Positions 1-11,334 of a stretch of 64,000 nt of DNA are shown here, piece after piece. A program made the translations under genes and the position numbers. This DNA is from Brevibacillus migulae (lineage in GTDB: Bacteria; Bacillota; Bacilli; Brevibacillales; Brevibacillaceae), in contig NZ_SDKD01000008.1 in the NCBI RefSeq assembly GCF_004521915.1, positions 33,000 to 96,999 on the forward strand, read 5' to 3'. Under the pieces are notes generated by a model, which saw nothing but the letters and a program-made list of their open reading frames with translations, had not been told where the DNA came from and made no database searches. Positions within the stretch are counted from its first letter, which is position 1; each line of letters begins with the position of its first letter.

Positions 1-117
1 GGCTTCCTCGAAACTTTTGCGTGACGTATCGTTTTTGGATGCGGAACCGGACAGTAAGAACTCTCTTGCGGGTGTGGCAAGAACGCAGCCCCGCCCTCTC
101 TGCCCTTCCCCCACCAC
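1..117. repeat. Partial copy of dispersed palindromic repeat
   Basis: This GC-rich, non-coding stretch shares ordered blocks with the right half of the palindrome at 27382-27598. The shared blocks are GCGGAACCGGACAGT (1-117 copy near 41-55), GTGTGGCAAGAACGCAGC (near 72-89) and a pyrimidine-rich end with CCCACCAC. Its left half would lie outside the window. Function is unknown; it looks like one member of an intergenic repeat family. Confidence 0.7.
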
Positions 118-220
118 CAAAGTACCGAAAAAGCGATCCGAACCCAAATTCCTTTAATTTTGATTAACAGTAAATGCAATTTTTTAACAATTTTCGCAAT
201 GAAGGTTAATATACTGTCAG

Positions 221-334
221 TAATATAGAGACTGACAAGCATATAGAAGTCACTGGGTTGGAGTCCATGGAGAAAAACCTGTGAATAGTACGTCCCATCG
301 CGCTGTTGGAGAGATGGCTATTTCGGGTTTTTTT
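221..334 (+). promoter_or_regulatory. Leader of the ugp-glpQ operon with terminator (possible GlpP-type antitermination)
   Basis: A stem pairs about 273-288 (AAAAACCTGTGAATAG) with 318-327 (CTATTTCGGG) and is followed by seven T residues, so this is an intrinsic terminator upstream of the first gene. The region before it (221-272) is rich in GAGACTGACAAG/GGAGTCC-like elements and could hold an antiterminator site. Glycerol-3-phosphate genes in Bacilli are controlled by GlpP through leader terminators, so GlpP is an inference from operon content. A weak promoter (TATACT at 210-215) lies upstream. Confidence 0.5.
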
Positions 335-391
335 GTTTGCCTTGCAACAGGTTTACGCTGCATACAGACCAATGAAAGGACGTGTACATAC

Positions 392-1459
392 ATGGCTCAA
401 GTATCCTTGCATCATGTCGGTAAATCGTTTGAAGGACAGAAAGTTGTGAAAGGGCTGGATTTGGTCATTCCCAACGGATCCTTTACGGTGCTGGTCGGCC
501 CCTCCGGTTGTGGAAAATCGACGACGCTGCGGATGATCGCCGGACTCGAGAATGTGACCGAGGGAGAGATCTGGATCGGAGAAAAAAAAGTGAATGATGT
601 GCCCCCGGGGAAGCGGGATCTCGCCATGGTATTTCAAAACTATGCCTTGTATCCGACGATGAGCGTTTTTGAAAATATTGCGTTTGGGCTGCAAAACAGG
701 GGTGTACCCAAGCAGGAGCGCAAACGATTGGTTGCAGAGATTGCCGAAGTCGTAGGTCTGACCCCTTATCTCGACCGCAAGCCTTCCCAGCTTTCGGGGG
801 GACAACGCCAACGCGTGGCTCTTGCTCGCGCGATGGTGAAAAAGCCGCAAGTATTTCTCATGGACGAACCGCTTTCCAATCTCGACGCCAAGCTGCGCAG
901 CCAGATGCGCATTGAATTGACCAGCCTGCATAAGCAGCTGGGATCGACATTTATCTATGTCACCCACGATCAGGTAGAAGCGATGACGATGGGCGACCAG
1001 ATCGTCGTGATGAATGAAGGAGTGATCCAGCAGGTAGCCTCCCCGATATCGCTGTATCACGATCCGGAAAACCTGTTTGTCGCCCAGTTTATCGGTTCGC
1101 CACCGATGAATATCATTCATGCCCAGGGAACGGAAGCTGAGCATATCGGCTTTAGACCGGAAAAAGTCAAACTGCGAAGCATGGCAAAGGAAATCACATC
1201 AACGGCAGCGCTCAAGCTCGAAGGAAGAGTCATCACGCGAGAGATTCTCGGCTCTGAGGTCCTCTACTATCTGGATACCAATCGGGGGCGCATCATCGCG
1301 AAGTCGAGTGCGGATGAGTTCATCGAGGAAGGCATACTGGTAGAGCTGAGTGTGGAAGAAAAAGATCTGTACCGCTTTGACAAAGAGTCGGGTGCGAGGG
1401 TGCGCCATGAATCGATCCGGCTTGCGACTGGAGAGCAGCTGGGAGGGATTGTTTCATGA
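392..1459 (+). CDS. ugpC: ABC transporter ATP-binding protein, UgpC/MsmX type
   Basis: Cytoplasmic ATPase that powers a carbohydrate-type (CUT1) importer. The 355-residue protein has Walker [10 protein letters not shown] at residues 36-44, signature LSGGQ at 134-138, Walker B ending MDE near 158, a switch His near 192, and a C-terminal TOBE-like region, the usual UgpC/MalK/MsmX plan. An in-frame start at 281 would fall inside the leader terminator, so ATG 392 with AAAGGA upstream is preferred. Its stop overlaps the next start (ATGA). Position in an operon with permeases, a binding protein and GlpQ suggests glycerol-3-phosphate or glycerophosphodiester uptake, although MsmX-type ATPases often serve several importers. 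Confidence 0.88.
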   Translation: MAQVSLHHVGKSFEGQKVVKGLDLVIPNGSFTVLVGPSGCGKSTTLRMIAGLENVTEGEIWIGEKKVNDVPPGKRDLAMVFQNYALYPTMSVFENIAFGLQNRGVPKQERKRLVAEIAEVVGLTPYLDRKPSQLSGGQRQRVALARAMVKKPQVFLMDEPLSNLDAKLRSQMRIELTSLHKQLGSTFIYVTHDQVEAMTMGDQIVVMNEGVIQQVASPISLYHDPENLFVAQFIGSPPMNIIHAQGTEAEHIGFRPEKVKLRSMAKEITSTAALKLEGRVITREILGSEVLYYLDTNRGRIIAKSSADEFIEEGILVELSVEEKDLYRFDKESGARVRHESIRLATGEQLGGIVS

Positions 1460-2397
1460 GAGAACCATCTGCTGTAGCGGAATCCTCGCCGGTCGCCGTA
1501 ACGCAGGTCCAGGAGCAGACACGACCATGGTCTGAAACGCTCCGGCCTTATCTGTATGTCGCACCGGCCCTGCTGTTCTTTGCTCTCTTCTTCTTTTATC
1601 CCATAGTCTATATGATCTATCTCAGCTTTCAGGATTGGACGCTGTTGAATCTGGAAGAGATGGAATGGGTCGGCTTGGACAACTTCAGCACGCTCTTTTC
1701 GGACCCAGACTTTCATCTGGTGCTGAAGAACACACTGATTTATACGTTTTTAACCGTATTTCTGGGAATCGCGATCGCCTTTTTCCTTGCGCTTTGGCTG
1801 AACAGAAAGGCAAAAATCTACGGCCTGGTGCAGGGAGCGATATTCAGTCCCCACATTATCTCGCTTGTTTCAGTCTCGATGCTCTGGATGTGGCTGATGG
1901 ACCCCCAATACGGTCTGCTCAATGCCATGCTGGAGAGCGTCGGCTTGCCGCCGTCAACATGGCTGGCTGACCCGGGCACGGCCCTGTATTCGCTCGTGCT
2001 CGTCAGCGTCTGGAAGGTCGTCGGTTACAATACCTTGATTTTCATCGCCGGCTTGCAGAGCATTCCACAGGATATCTATGAATCCGCTGCCTTGGATCGT
2101 TCCCCGGCATGGCGCACGCTTTATAAAATCACGATTCCCATGCTGTCGCCGACCATCTTTTTCTTGCTGGTCATCAATACGATCTCTTCTTTCCAGGTCT
2201 TCGATACGATCTATATCATGACCCAGGGCGGTCCGGTGAACAGCACCAATATGCTCGTTTACTATATCTATGAGCAAGGCATGGACTTCTACAATGGCGG
2301 GATTGCCTCGGCTGCATCGGTTGTCTTGCTTGGTTTGGCAGGGGTATTGACACTCTTTCATTTCCTGTTCCTTGCCAAGCGCGTTCATTATCGGTAA
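1456..2397 (+). CDS. ugpA: ABC transporter permease, UgpA type
   Basis: Inner permease subunit of the CUT1 importer, 313 residues. A cytoplasmic N-terminus of about 30 residues is followed by a first membrane segment (residues about 33-55) and a binding-protein-dependent transport domain. The EAA-type loop ([22 protein letters not shown]) sits near residues 213-234 and contacts the ATPase. The start codon overlaps the ugpC stop by four bases, implying translational coupling. It pairs with the next gene to form the heterodimeric pore. Substrate is inferred from glpQ at the end of the operon; a sugar substrate cannot be excluded. Confidence 0.85.
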   Translation: MREPSAVAESSPVAVTQVQEQTRPWSETLRPYLYVAPALLFFALFFFYPIVYMIYLSFQDWTLLNLEEMEWVGLDNFSTLFSDPDFHLVLKNTLIYTFLTVFLGIAIAFFLALWLNRKAKIYGLVQGAIFSPHIISLVSVSMLWMWLMDPQYGLLNAMLESVGLPPSTWLADPGTALYSLVLVSVWKVVGYNTLIFIAGLQSIPQDIYESAALDRSPAWRTLYKITIPMLSPTIFFLLVINTISSFQVFDTIYIMTQGGPVNSTNMLVYYIYEQGMDFYNGGIASAASVVLLGLAGVLTLFHFLFLAKRVHYR

Positions 2398-2415
2398 GAG
2401 AAAGGAGGTCTTGGC

Positions 2416-3243
2416 ATGTATCGTGTGTGGTATTACCCGCGAAAAGCGGTGGAGTGGGTTTTGCTCATCGGCGTCGCGCTGGTTTTCGTTTTTCCGTTTC
2501 TCTGGATGCTGTTGACCGCTTTCAAAACGCTGCCGGAAATTTACCAGTTCCCGCCGACGCTGTTGCCTGAGCAGTGGGAGTTTGGCAACTTTGCGAAAGC
2601 ATGGGAGACGGGACCGTTTTTGACATACGTGCTGAACAGTTTTCTGGTGGCTGTGGGGATCCTGCTTCTGCAATTTTTTACTGCAGTGCCAGCCGCTTAT
2701 GCATTTGCCCGTTACAAGTTTCGCGGGCGCAATTGGCTCTTTGGACTCACGCTGATCGCGCTGATGATCCCGCCGCAAATCGTCTTTCTACCCGTGTATG
2801 TCGAGATGAGCCACTTCCAGCTGGTCGATACGCTGTGGGCATTGATTTTGCCGTATGGCGCGAGTGCATTCGGGATCTTTTTGCTGCGGCAATCCTTCAT
2901 GCAGGTGCCGGATGAAGTGATAGAAGCGGCCCGTCTCGATGACGCCAGCGAATGGAAAATCATGTGGCGGATCATGGTTCCGATGGCAAAGCCGGTGTTG
3001 GTGACGTTTGGCTTATTCAGCTTCATTTATCACTGGAACGATTATTTCTGGCCGCTGATCATGACCAACAGCGACAGTGTCCGCACGTTGCCGATCGGGA
3101 TCTGGATGCTGAAAGCGTCAGAGGGCGGGAAGCATTGGAACATGATCATGGCAGGCAACGTCATGCTGGTGTTCCCGATTCTGATTGTGTTCTTCATTGC
3201 ACAGCGCCACATTATCCGAGCCTTTATTTATCAATCGAAGTAA
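2416..3243 (+). CDS. ugpE: ABC transporter permease, UgpE type
   Basis: Second permease subunit, 275 residues, with about six membrane segments. The first spans roughly residues 14-34. The EAA loop (EVIEAARLDDASEWKIMWRIMVP) lies near residues 167-190, as in the MalG/UgpE family. An AAAGGAGG ribosome site stands just before ATG 2416, and 18 bases separate it from ugpA. Short Met-Tyr N-terminus and C-terminal FIYQSK-like tail fit the family length of 270-285 residues. It acts with UgpA, UgpC and the lipoprotein UgpB downstream. Confidence 0.86.
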   Translation: MYRVWYYPRKAVEWVLLIGVALVFVFPFLWMLLTAFKTLPEIYQFPPTLLPEQWEFGNFAKAWETGPFLTYVLNSFLVAVGILLLQFFTAVPAAYAFARYKFRGRNWLFGLTLIALMIPPQIVFLPVYVEMSHFQLVDTLWALILPYGASAFGIFLLRQSFMQVPDEVIEAARLDDASEWKIMWRIMVPMAKPVLVTFGLFSFIYHWNDYFWPLIMTNSDSVRTLPIGIWMLKASEGGKHWNMIMAGNVMLVFPILIVFFIAQRHIIRAFIYQSK

Positions 3244-3307
3244 AGCGTGGTTGTCATGGAGCAATCCATACACATATAAAGCCAATTAGGCGTGGGAGGT
3301 ATTTCTC

Positions 3308-4633
3308 GTGAAAAAATGGAAAACGAATCTACTGGTGCTCGCGGTCAGCATGAGCACGATACTGGCTGGTTGTGGAAATCAGGCATCTTCCGGCAGCACA
3401 CCGGCGCCACAGTCATCACAGCAGGCGGGGGAACAGCCGGCAGGAGACAAAAAAGCAGTGGAAATTGATTTCTGGTACGCGCTGAGTGGCAAAAATGGCG
3501 AGTATATCGAAAAAATGGTGAAAGAATTCAACGCTTCGCAAAAAGAGGTGATCGTCAAACCTGCTTATCAAGGCAGCTACTATGAAAACCATTCCAAGGT
3601 GTTGGCGGCAGTAGCTTCCGGCAACCAACCGGACGTGACCATGGTCGAGATCGCTTCGATTGGCGCTTTTGCGGATGCCAAAGTGCTCGAGGATCTCGGA
3701 CCGTACGCAAATGGAGAGGAAAGCAAATATATCAAAGGCTTGATGGGCAACTCCTACTGGAATGACAAGCTGTACGCGATTCCGTTCAACCGCTCCACAC
3801 CGCTGCTCTATGTGAACCGCGACATGCTCAAAGCAGCTGGTCTCGATCCAAATGGTCCGAAAACCTGGGAGGAGCTCAAGCAATATTCGCAAAAGCTGAC
3901 CAAGAAGGAAGGCAGCAAGACGATTACATACGGCTTCTCTACCCCAATTGACATCTGGTTCTACGAAGCCCTCGTGTTCCAAAGCGGTGGCAAGGTGTTG
4001 AGTGAAGACGGCAAGCAGTTTATGCTGAACAGCCCGGAAGGAAAGGCGCCTCTGGAGTTCTGGACAGGTCTCTTGAAGGAGGGCATCATGAAAGCACCTC
4101 CGGGTGAAAAATACAATGCGTGGGATGTCGCGAAGCAAGACTTCTTGAACCAGCAAGTAGGCATGATCTTCACTTCAACTGGAGATTTGAAGGGTCTCGT
4201 GGAAAATGCAAAATTTGAAGTAGGCGCTGCGTTCCTGCCCGCGAACAAAAGCTATGGCGTACCGACAGGGGGGGCAAACCTCGTCGTCCTCTCCAAATCC
4301 AGCGACGAAGAGAAAAAGGCAGCTTGGCAGTTTGTCAAATGGATGACAGATACGAAGCAAACCATCGGCTTCTCGTCCGAAACGGGCTATATGCCAGTGA
4401 CCAATGAAGCGGTGGAATCCGCAGACATGAAAGCCTACTATGAGAAACAGCCGAACTTCAAGGTTGCGATCGATCAACTGCAATACGGCGCTCCGCGTCC
4501 AATGGTGCCTGGCTACAAAGAGCTGCAGGAAGTCATCATGACGGAAATTCAACGTGCTGTGCTGGGTCAGGCAAGTGTAGACGACGCCCTGAAGGCAGCA
4601 GAGGAAAAAGCGGTGAAATTGTTGAAGAAGTAA
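3308..4633 (+). CDS. ugpB: Extracellular solute-binding lipoprotein, UgpB type
   Basis: Substrate-binding subunit of the CUT1 importer, 441 residues. A lysine-rich signal peptide ends in lipobox LAGC with lipidated Cys at residue 22, so it is anchored outside the membrane. A Ser/Gln/Pro-rich linker (about 25-45) precedes an SBP_bac_8-type binding fold starting with EIDFWYALSG, typical of UgpB/MalE-like proteins. Translation begins at GTG 3308 behind GGGAGG. It is encoded after the two permeases and before glpQ. Four tandem nine-base repeats begin at its last codons. Confidence 0.86.
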   Translation: MKKWKTNLLVLAVSMSTILAGCGNQASSGSTPAPQSSQQAGEQPAGDKKAVEIDFWYALSGKNGEYIEKMVKEFNASQKEVIVKPAYQGSYYENHSKVLAAVASGNQPDVTMVEIASIGAFADAKVLEDLGPYANGEESKYIKGLMGNSYWNDKLYAIPFNRSTPLLYVNRDMLKAAGLDPNGPKTWEELKQYSQKLTKKEGSKTITYGFSTPIDIWFYEALVFQSGGKVLSEDGKQFMLNSPEGKAPLEFWTGLLKEGIMKAPPGEKYNAWDVAKQDFLNQQVGMIFTSTGDLKGLVENAKFEVGAAFLPANKSYGVPTGGANLVVLSKSSDEEKKAAWQFVKWMTDTKQTIGFSSETGYMPVTNEAVESADMKAYYEKQPNFKVAIDQLQYGAPRPMVPGYKELQEVIMTEIQRAVLGQASVDDALKAAEEKAVKLLKK

Positions 4634-4662
4634 GGGGAGTAAAGGAAGTAAGGGAAGTAAAG
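4627..4662 (+). repeat. Four tandem 9-bp repeats across the ugpB stop
   Basis: Four consecutive nine-base units of the form RRAGTAARG occur here: GAAGTAAGG, GGAGTAAAG, GAAGTAAGG, GAAGTAAAG. The first unit contains the ugpB stop codon. The tract lies between ugpB and glpQ and is purine rich, so it could vary in length by slippage and change spacing within the operon mRNA. Confidence 0.85.
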
Positions 4663-4685
4663 CAGCCAATAGGGGAGGAATCAGG

Positions 4686-5408
4686 ATGAACGCGTGCATG
4701 GCCCACCGCGGATGGTCGGGGAAAGCGCCGGAAAACACGCTGGCGGCGATCCGTATGGCAGCAGAAGAACCGGGAATCGATGCGATCGAAATTGATGTGC
4801 AGCTGTCCAAGGATGGCGTACCCGTCGTGATCCACGACTTTACGCTTGAACGTACGACCGATGGGAGCGGGTTCGTCGGGGATCATACGTATGAAGAACT
4901 GTCTGCACTCGATGCGGGAAGCTGGTTTTCGCCATCATTTGCAGGGGAACGCATCCCGAGCTTGGAAGAAGTGCTGCAGACGGTGAAAGGGAAGCGCAAG
5001 CTGAATATCGAGCTGAAGCGCCCCGGAAATGAATACGAAGGTATGGAAGCAAAGGTCATTGATCTCATTAACAATCACGGGATGGAGAGCGAGGTCATGA
5101 TTACCTCCTTCCACCATGAGACGATCCGTACGATCAAGGGCATGGAGACGCGGATCCCGACCGGCTTGATCATTTACGGGAAGCCGACCCTGATCAAGGA
5201 ACAGCTGCAAGAGACAGGAGCTACGATTCTATCCATGGCCTACCCTTATTTGACCCCATCCTTTATCAGCGGCATGATCGACGAAGGCATTACCATGCTG
5301 GCTTGGACGATCGACCATCCCGATCATATCAAGCGGGCGATGGAGCTTCATCCGCAGCTGAACATCGTGACGAATCACCCGGACCGGATGTTCGCCCTGC
5401 GAACCTGA
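4686..5408 (+). CDS. glpQ: Glycerophosphodiester phosphodiesterase
   Basis: Hydrolyses glycerophosphodiesters to glycerol-3-phosphate and an alcohol. The 240-residue protein shows the GDPD active-site signature HRG at 7-9 followed by PENT (15-18), then EIDVQ near 34-38 and a HD pair near residues 49-50, with LNIELKRPG further on. No signal peptide is visible, so it is likely cytoplasmic and acts on diesters imported by the Ugp-type transporter encoded upstream. It has a GGGGAGGA ribosome site and is the last gene of the operon. Confidence 0.9.
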   Translation: MNACMAHRGWSGKAPENTLAAIRMAAEEPGIDAIEIDVQLSKDGVPVVIHDFTLERTTDGSGFVGDHTYEELSALDAGSWFSPSFAGERIPSLEEVLQTVKGKRKLNIELKRPGNEYEGMEAKVIDLINNHGMESEVMITSFHHETIRTIKGMETRIPTGLIIYGKPTLIKEQLQETGATILSMAYPYLTPSFISGMIDEGITMLAWTIDHPDHIKRAMELHPQLNIVTNHPDRMFALRT

Positions 5409-5424
5409 CAAGCGTACTTCGAGA

Positions 5425-5452
5425 TTGACATTCTGCGGAAGAAGGATTAGAT
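5425..5452 (+). promoter_or_regulatory. Probable promoter of the beta-glucosidase leader
   Basis: TTGACA at 5425-5430 and TTAGAT at 5447-5452 with 16 bases between them. The position, just upstream of the RAT/terminator, suits the transcription start of the leader. No cre box was found here. Confidence 0.45.
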
Positions 5453-5481
5453 TTAGTAGTAATTGAATCGGTACTTTTTAG

Positions 5482-5557
5482 GGAATGTTACCAGCAGGGC
5501 ATAACCTGAGTCAATTTGTTTACACGACACGTGTATTCATTTTGTGCTCAGGTTTTT
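5482..5557 (+). promoter_or_regulatory. RAT antiterminator and overlapping terminator (LicT target 1)
   Basis: GGAATGTTACCAG followed by GGGCATAACCTGAG (5482-5510) matches the ribonucleic antiterminator element bound by BglG/LicT proteins. Its 3' part also forms the 5' arm of a terminator (AACCTGAG ... CTCAGGTTTTTT, ending near 5556). LicT bound to the RAT would prevent the terminator and allow expression of the downstream glucosidase. It is more diverged than the other two RATs in the window. Confidence 0.8.
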
Positions 5558-5628
5558 TCTTTTCATGAATGCAGGGAACATTTCATCTAGTCGAATCATT
5601 TCTTTCATCTATCGCGCAGGAGGTATGA

Positions 5629-7074
<1,446 letters not shown>

Positions 7075-7090
7075 GCTGTCTGTACGACAA

Positions 7091-7128
7091 GATCACGGGA
7101 GTCCGCTGCGAAGTCGGATTTCTGTGAT
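7091..7128 (+). terminator. Hairpin after the beta-glucosidase gene
   Basis: An imperfect stem (AGATCACGGGAGTCCG with CGGATTTCTGTGATTT) stands soon after the stop. The T-tract is weak, so this may be a processing or partial termination signal. Confidence 0.35.
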
Positions 7129-7142
7129 TTCTGGCAGTTGTT

Positions 7143-7180
7143 TGAAAGCGTTGACAAAACAGCGGGGGCATGGCTATGAT
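7143..7180 (+). promoter_or_regulatory. licT promoter with overlapping cre box
   Basis: TGAAAGCGTTGACA at 7143-7156 matches the cre consensus TGWNANCGNTNWCA at every defined position. Its last six bases are the -35 element TTGACA (7151-7156); TATGAT lies at 7175-7180 after 18 bases. CcpA bound here should block RNA polymerase, giving glucose repression of licT. Confidence 0.85.
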
Positions 7181-7204
7181 AGAGGAGAATAGGAAGAACG
7201 ATTA

Positions 7205-7298
7205 GGATTGTTACTGGTCATGCAGGCAAAACCTAAGTCACGTAGCAAGGTAAGACCACTAGAGGGTCTTATGCTTGTTGTGGCTTGGGTTTTTTTAC
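7205..7298 (+). promoter_or_regulatory. RAT antiterminator and terminator (LicT target 2)
   Basis: The RAT element starts GGATTGTTACTGG at 7205 and runs to about 7239, ending AAAACCTAAGTC. It overlaps the 5' arm of a very long terminator stem (about 7231-7254 pairing with 7264-7289) closed by a T run at 7290-7297. This places licT itself under antitermination, so LicT autoregulates. Confidence 0.92.
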
Positions 7299-7354
7299 TT
7301 ATAAACGGACATCGTTCAACATCAAATCTCCCATATTGAGGTAGGAAAAGGGCC

Positions 7355-8185
7355 ATGAAGATTGCAAAGGTTATCAATAACAATGTAATCAGCGTATTAC
7401 AGGATGATGGTACGGAGCTTGTGATCATGGGAAGAGGGATCGCTTTTCAGAAAAAACCAGGCGAAGAGGTACAGAAGGATCGCATCCAAAAAGTGTTTGC
7501 CTTGAAAAACAAGCAAACGTCCGAAAATTTTAAGCTGCTGCTCCGTGAAGTCCCGATGGATCTAATGGTCGTGGTGGAAGAAATTATTCAGTACGCCAAA
7601 CATGTATTGGGCAAAAAGCTGAATGAAAACATTTATGTCTCGCTCACCGATCATATCAATTACGCCATGGAGCGGCATCAAAAAGGGATCGAAATCAAGA
7701 ATGCGCTGCTCTGGGAAATCAAACAACTGTATAAAGAAGAGTTTTCAGTTGGGCTGAAGGCATTGGAGCAAATCAACGAAAAGTTTCGAATCGCTCTGCC
7801 CGAGGACGAAGCGGGCTTCATTGCCATCCACATCATCAACGCCGAAATGAATGAAGAAATGACCAACACGATGAACATCACCAAGTTCATCCAAAGAATC
7901 ATCACCATCGTAAAATATCATTTCAACGTCGAATTCGAAGAGGATTCGTTAAACTATCATCGCTTTGTGACCCATCTGCGCTTTTTCGCCCAGCGTGTGT
8001 TTCAAGGAACCCATTACGACAATGATGATGATTACCTGTATATCATGATTAAGCAAAAGCATAAAGAGGCGGCGAGCTGTACCGAGAAAATCAAGGATTA
8101 TATCAAAAAGGAATACAATCACACGCTCACGAACGAAGAAATGCTGTATTTGACGATTCACATTGAAAGGGTCGTCAATCGATAG
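7355..8185 (+). CDS. licT: BglG-family transcription antiterminator LicT
   Basis: RNA-binding antiterminator for the beta-glucoside module. The 276-residue protein has an N-terminal CAT RNA-binding domain (residues 1-55, starting KIAKVINNNVISVLQDDG) followed by two PTS regulation domains (about 70-170 and 175-276) with conserved His residues that receive phosphate from PTS proteins. PRD phosphorylation links activity to substrate flux through BglP and to HPr. Its targets are visible: three RAT/terminator leaders in the window, one in front of this gene. Start ATG 7355 has AGGAAAAGGG upstream. Confidence 0.93.
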   Translation: MKIAKVINNNVISVLQDDGTELVIMGRGIAFQKKPGEEVQKDRIQKVFALKNKQTSENFKLLLREVPMDLMVVVEEIIQYAKHVLGKKLNENIYVSLTDHINYAMERHQKGIEIKNALLWEIKQLYKEEFSVGLKALEQINEKFRIALPEDEAGFIAIHIINAEMNEEMTNTMNITKFIQRIITIVKYHFNVEFEEDSLNYHRFVTHLRFFAQRVFQGTHYDNDDDYLYIMIKQKHKEAASCTEKIKDYIKKEYNHTLTNEEMLYLTIHIERVVNR

Positions 8186-8206
8186 ACGCCACCGAAATAA
8201 TTTCAA

Positions 8207-8242
8207 TGAAAACGTTGACAATTACGGAAAATTTAGTATTAT
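8207..8242 (+). promoter_or_regulatory. bglP promoter with overlapping cre box
   Basis: TGAAAACGTTGACA at 8207-8220 is a perfect match to the cre consensus and ends in the -35 TTGACA (8215-8220). TATTAT at 8237-8242 is a -10 after 16 bases. The layout copies that of the licT promoter, implying parallel CcpA repression. Confidence 0.85.
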
Positions 8243-8273
8243 TGAAATATAACAACTTCATTATGACAATCTG

Positions 8274-10249
<1,976 letters not shown>

Positions 10250-10268
10250 CGTGATTCGCATACATGAA

Positions 10269-10302
10269 TGGCCCCAGCAATCGGTTGGGGCCATCTTTTT
10301 TA
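10269..10302 (+). terminator. Terminator after bglP
   Basis: TGGCCCCA and TTGGGGCCA form a strong stem followed by TCTTTTTTA. Confidence 0.9.
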
Positions 10303-10386
10303 TGGCACGAACAAATGGAAACTTTCCCCTTTTCCTGATTGCGCTTATGATGGAGAGGAATAACCAAGTGGATAGAGGAGGAGCAC

Positions 10387-11328
10387 ATGATTACAAAAGT
10401 CGCAGTCATCGGCTCAGGGGTAATGGGACATGGTATCGCACAGCTGTATGCGCTGGCAGGTTATCCGGTCGCAATGTACGACGTAGAGGAGAAGTATCTG
10501 CAAAAAGCGTGGAAGGCCATTGCTGATCATTTGTCTCTGCTGGTCCAAGAAGGGATCATTACAGAAGCGAGCAAGCAACAGGCATTGAACCGGATCACAT
10601 CTACAACAGATTTGGCCATAGCCGTTCAAGAGGCAGATTTTATTACCGAGGCCATTCCCGAAGTAATCGAGATGAAATGGGAGCTCTATGAAAAGCTGGA
10701 ACGTCTCGCAAAGCCGAATACGATCATCGCTTCCAATACCTCGACCTTTCCGATTGCCCGCCTGGCGGAAAAGATGGCCACCCCGCACCGGATGATTATC
10801 ACGCATTTTTTTAATCCCGCTCAGTTAGTGCCGCTTGTGGAGATTGTCAGACATGAACAGACAGCAGGGGACGTGGTTGAGGCCACCATCGAGCTGATGA
10901 AAGCGATTGGAAAGTCTCCCGTTCTTTTAAAAAAGGACGTGCCCGGCTTTATCGCCAACCGCCTGCAAGCAGCACTGGCGCGAGAAGCGTTTTTCCTCAT
11001 GGAACAAGGAGTGGCGGAGGCTGCCGATATTGATCTCGCGGTAACGGCAGGTCCCGGTTTCCGCTGGTCGTTCATCGGTCCGATTGAAACAGCCGATTTT
11101 GGCGGTCTCGATACGTGGAAACGGGTCATCGACAATTTGGCGCCCGTATTGGACAAATCGGAACGGGCGCCTGACGTGATCGAAAGATGTGTAGACAAGG
11201 GCGATTTGGGAACCAAGACAGGAAAAGGGATCTATGCCTATGACGAACAGTCGGTTGTCCAAAAGCTCAGGGAACGGGATGAATTTTTCATTCGTCTGGC
11301 AGCCATGAAAAAGCGGACAGAAGGCTAA
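10387..11328 (+). CDS. 3-hydroxyacyl-CoA (3-hydroxybutyryl-CoA) dehydrogenase
   Basis: NAD-dependent oxidation of short-chain 3-hydroxyacyl-CoA, or the reverse reduction. The 313-residue protein opens with Rossmann motif VIGSGVMGHGIAQ (about residues 6-18). The segment SNTSTFPIARLA followed by HFFNPAQLVPLVEIV holds the catalytic His and its neighbours, and the C-terminal domain begins DVPGFIANRLQAALAREA. It ends with GTKTGKGIYAY as in the Hbd/PaaH family. It has a GAGGAGG ribosome site, its own upstream terminator, and no thiolase or acyl-CoA dehydrogenase nearby, so the pathway cannot be fixed from context. Confidence 0.88.
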   Translation: MITKVAVIGSGVMGHGIAQLYALAGYPVAMYDVEEKYLQKAWKAIADHLSLLVQEGIITEASKQQALNRITSTTDLAIAVQEADFITEAIPEVIEMKWELYEKLERLAKPNTIIASNTSTFPIARLAEKMATPHRMIITHFFNPAQLVPLVEIVRHEQTAGDVVEATIELMKAIGKSPVLLKKDVPGFIANRLQAALAREAFFLMEQGVAEAADIDLAVTAGPGFRWSFIGPIETADFGGLDTWKRVIDNLAPVLDKSERAPDVIERCVDKGDLGTKTGKGIYAYDEQSVVQKLRERDEFFIRLAAMKKRTEG

Positions 11329-11334
11329 GGTAGA

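Noticed and set aside
281..391. N-terminal extension of the UgpC frame
   Set aside because: It starts inside the leader terminator stem. The family N-terminus begins at ATG 392.
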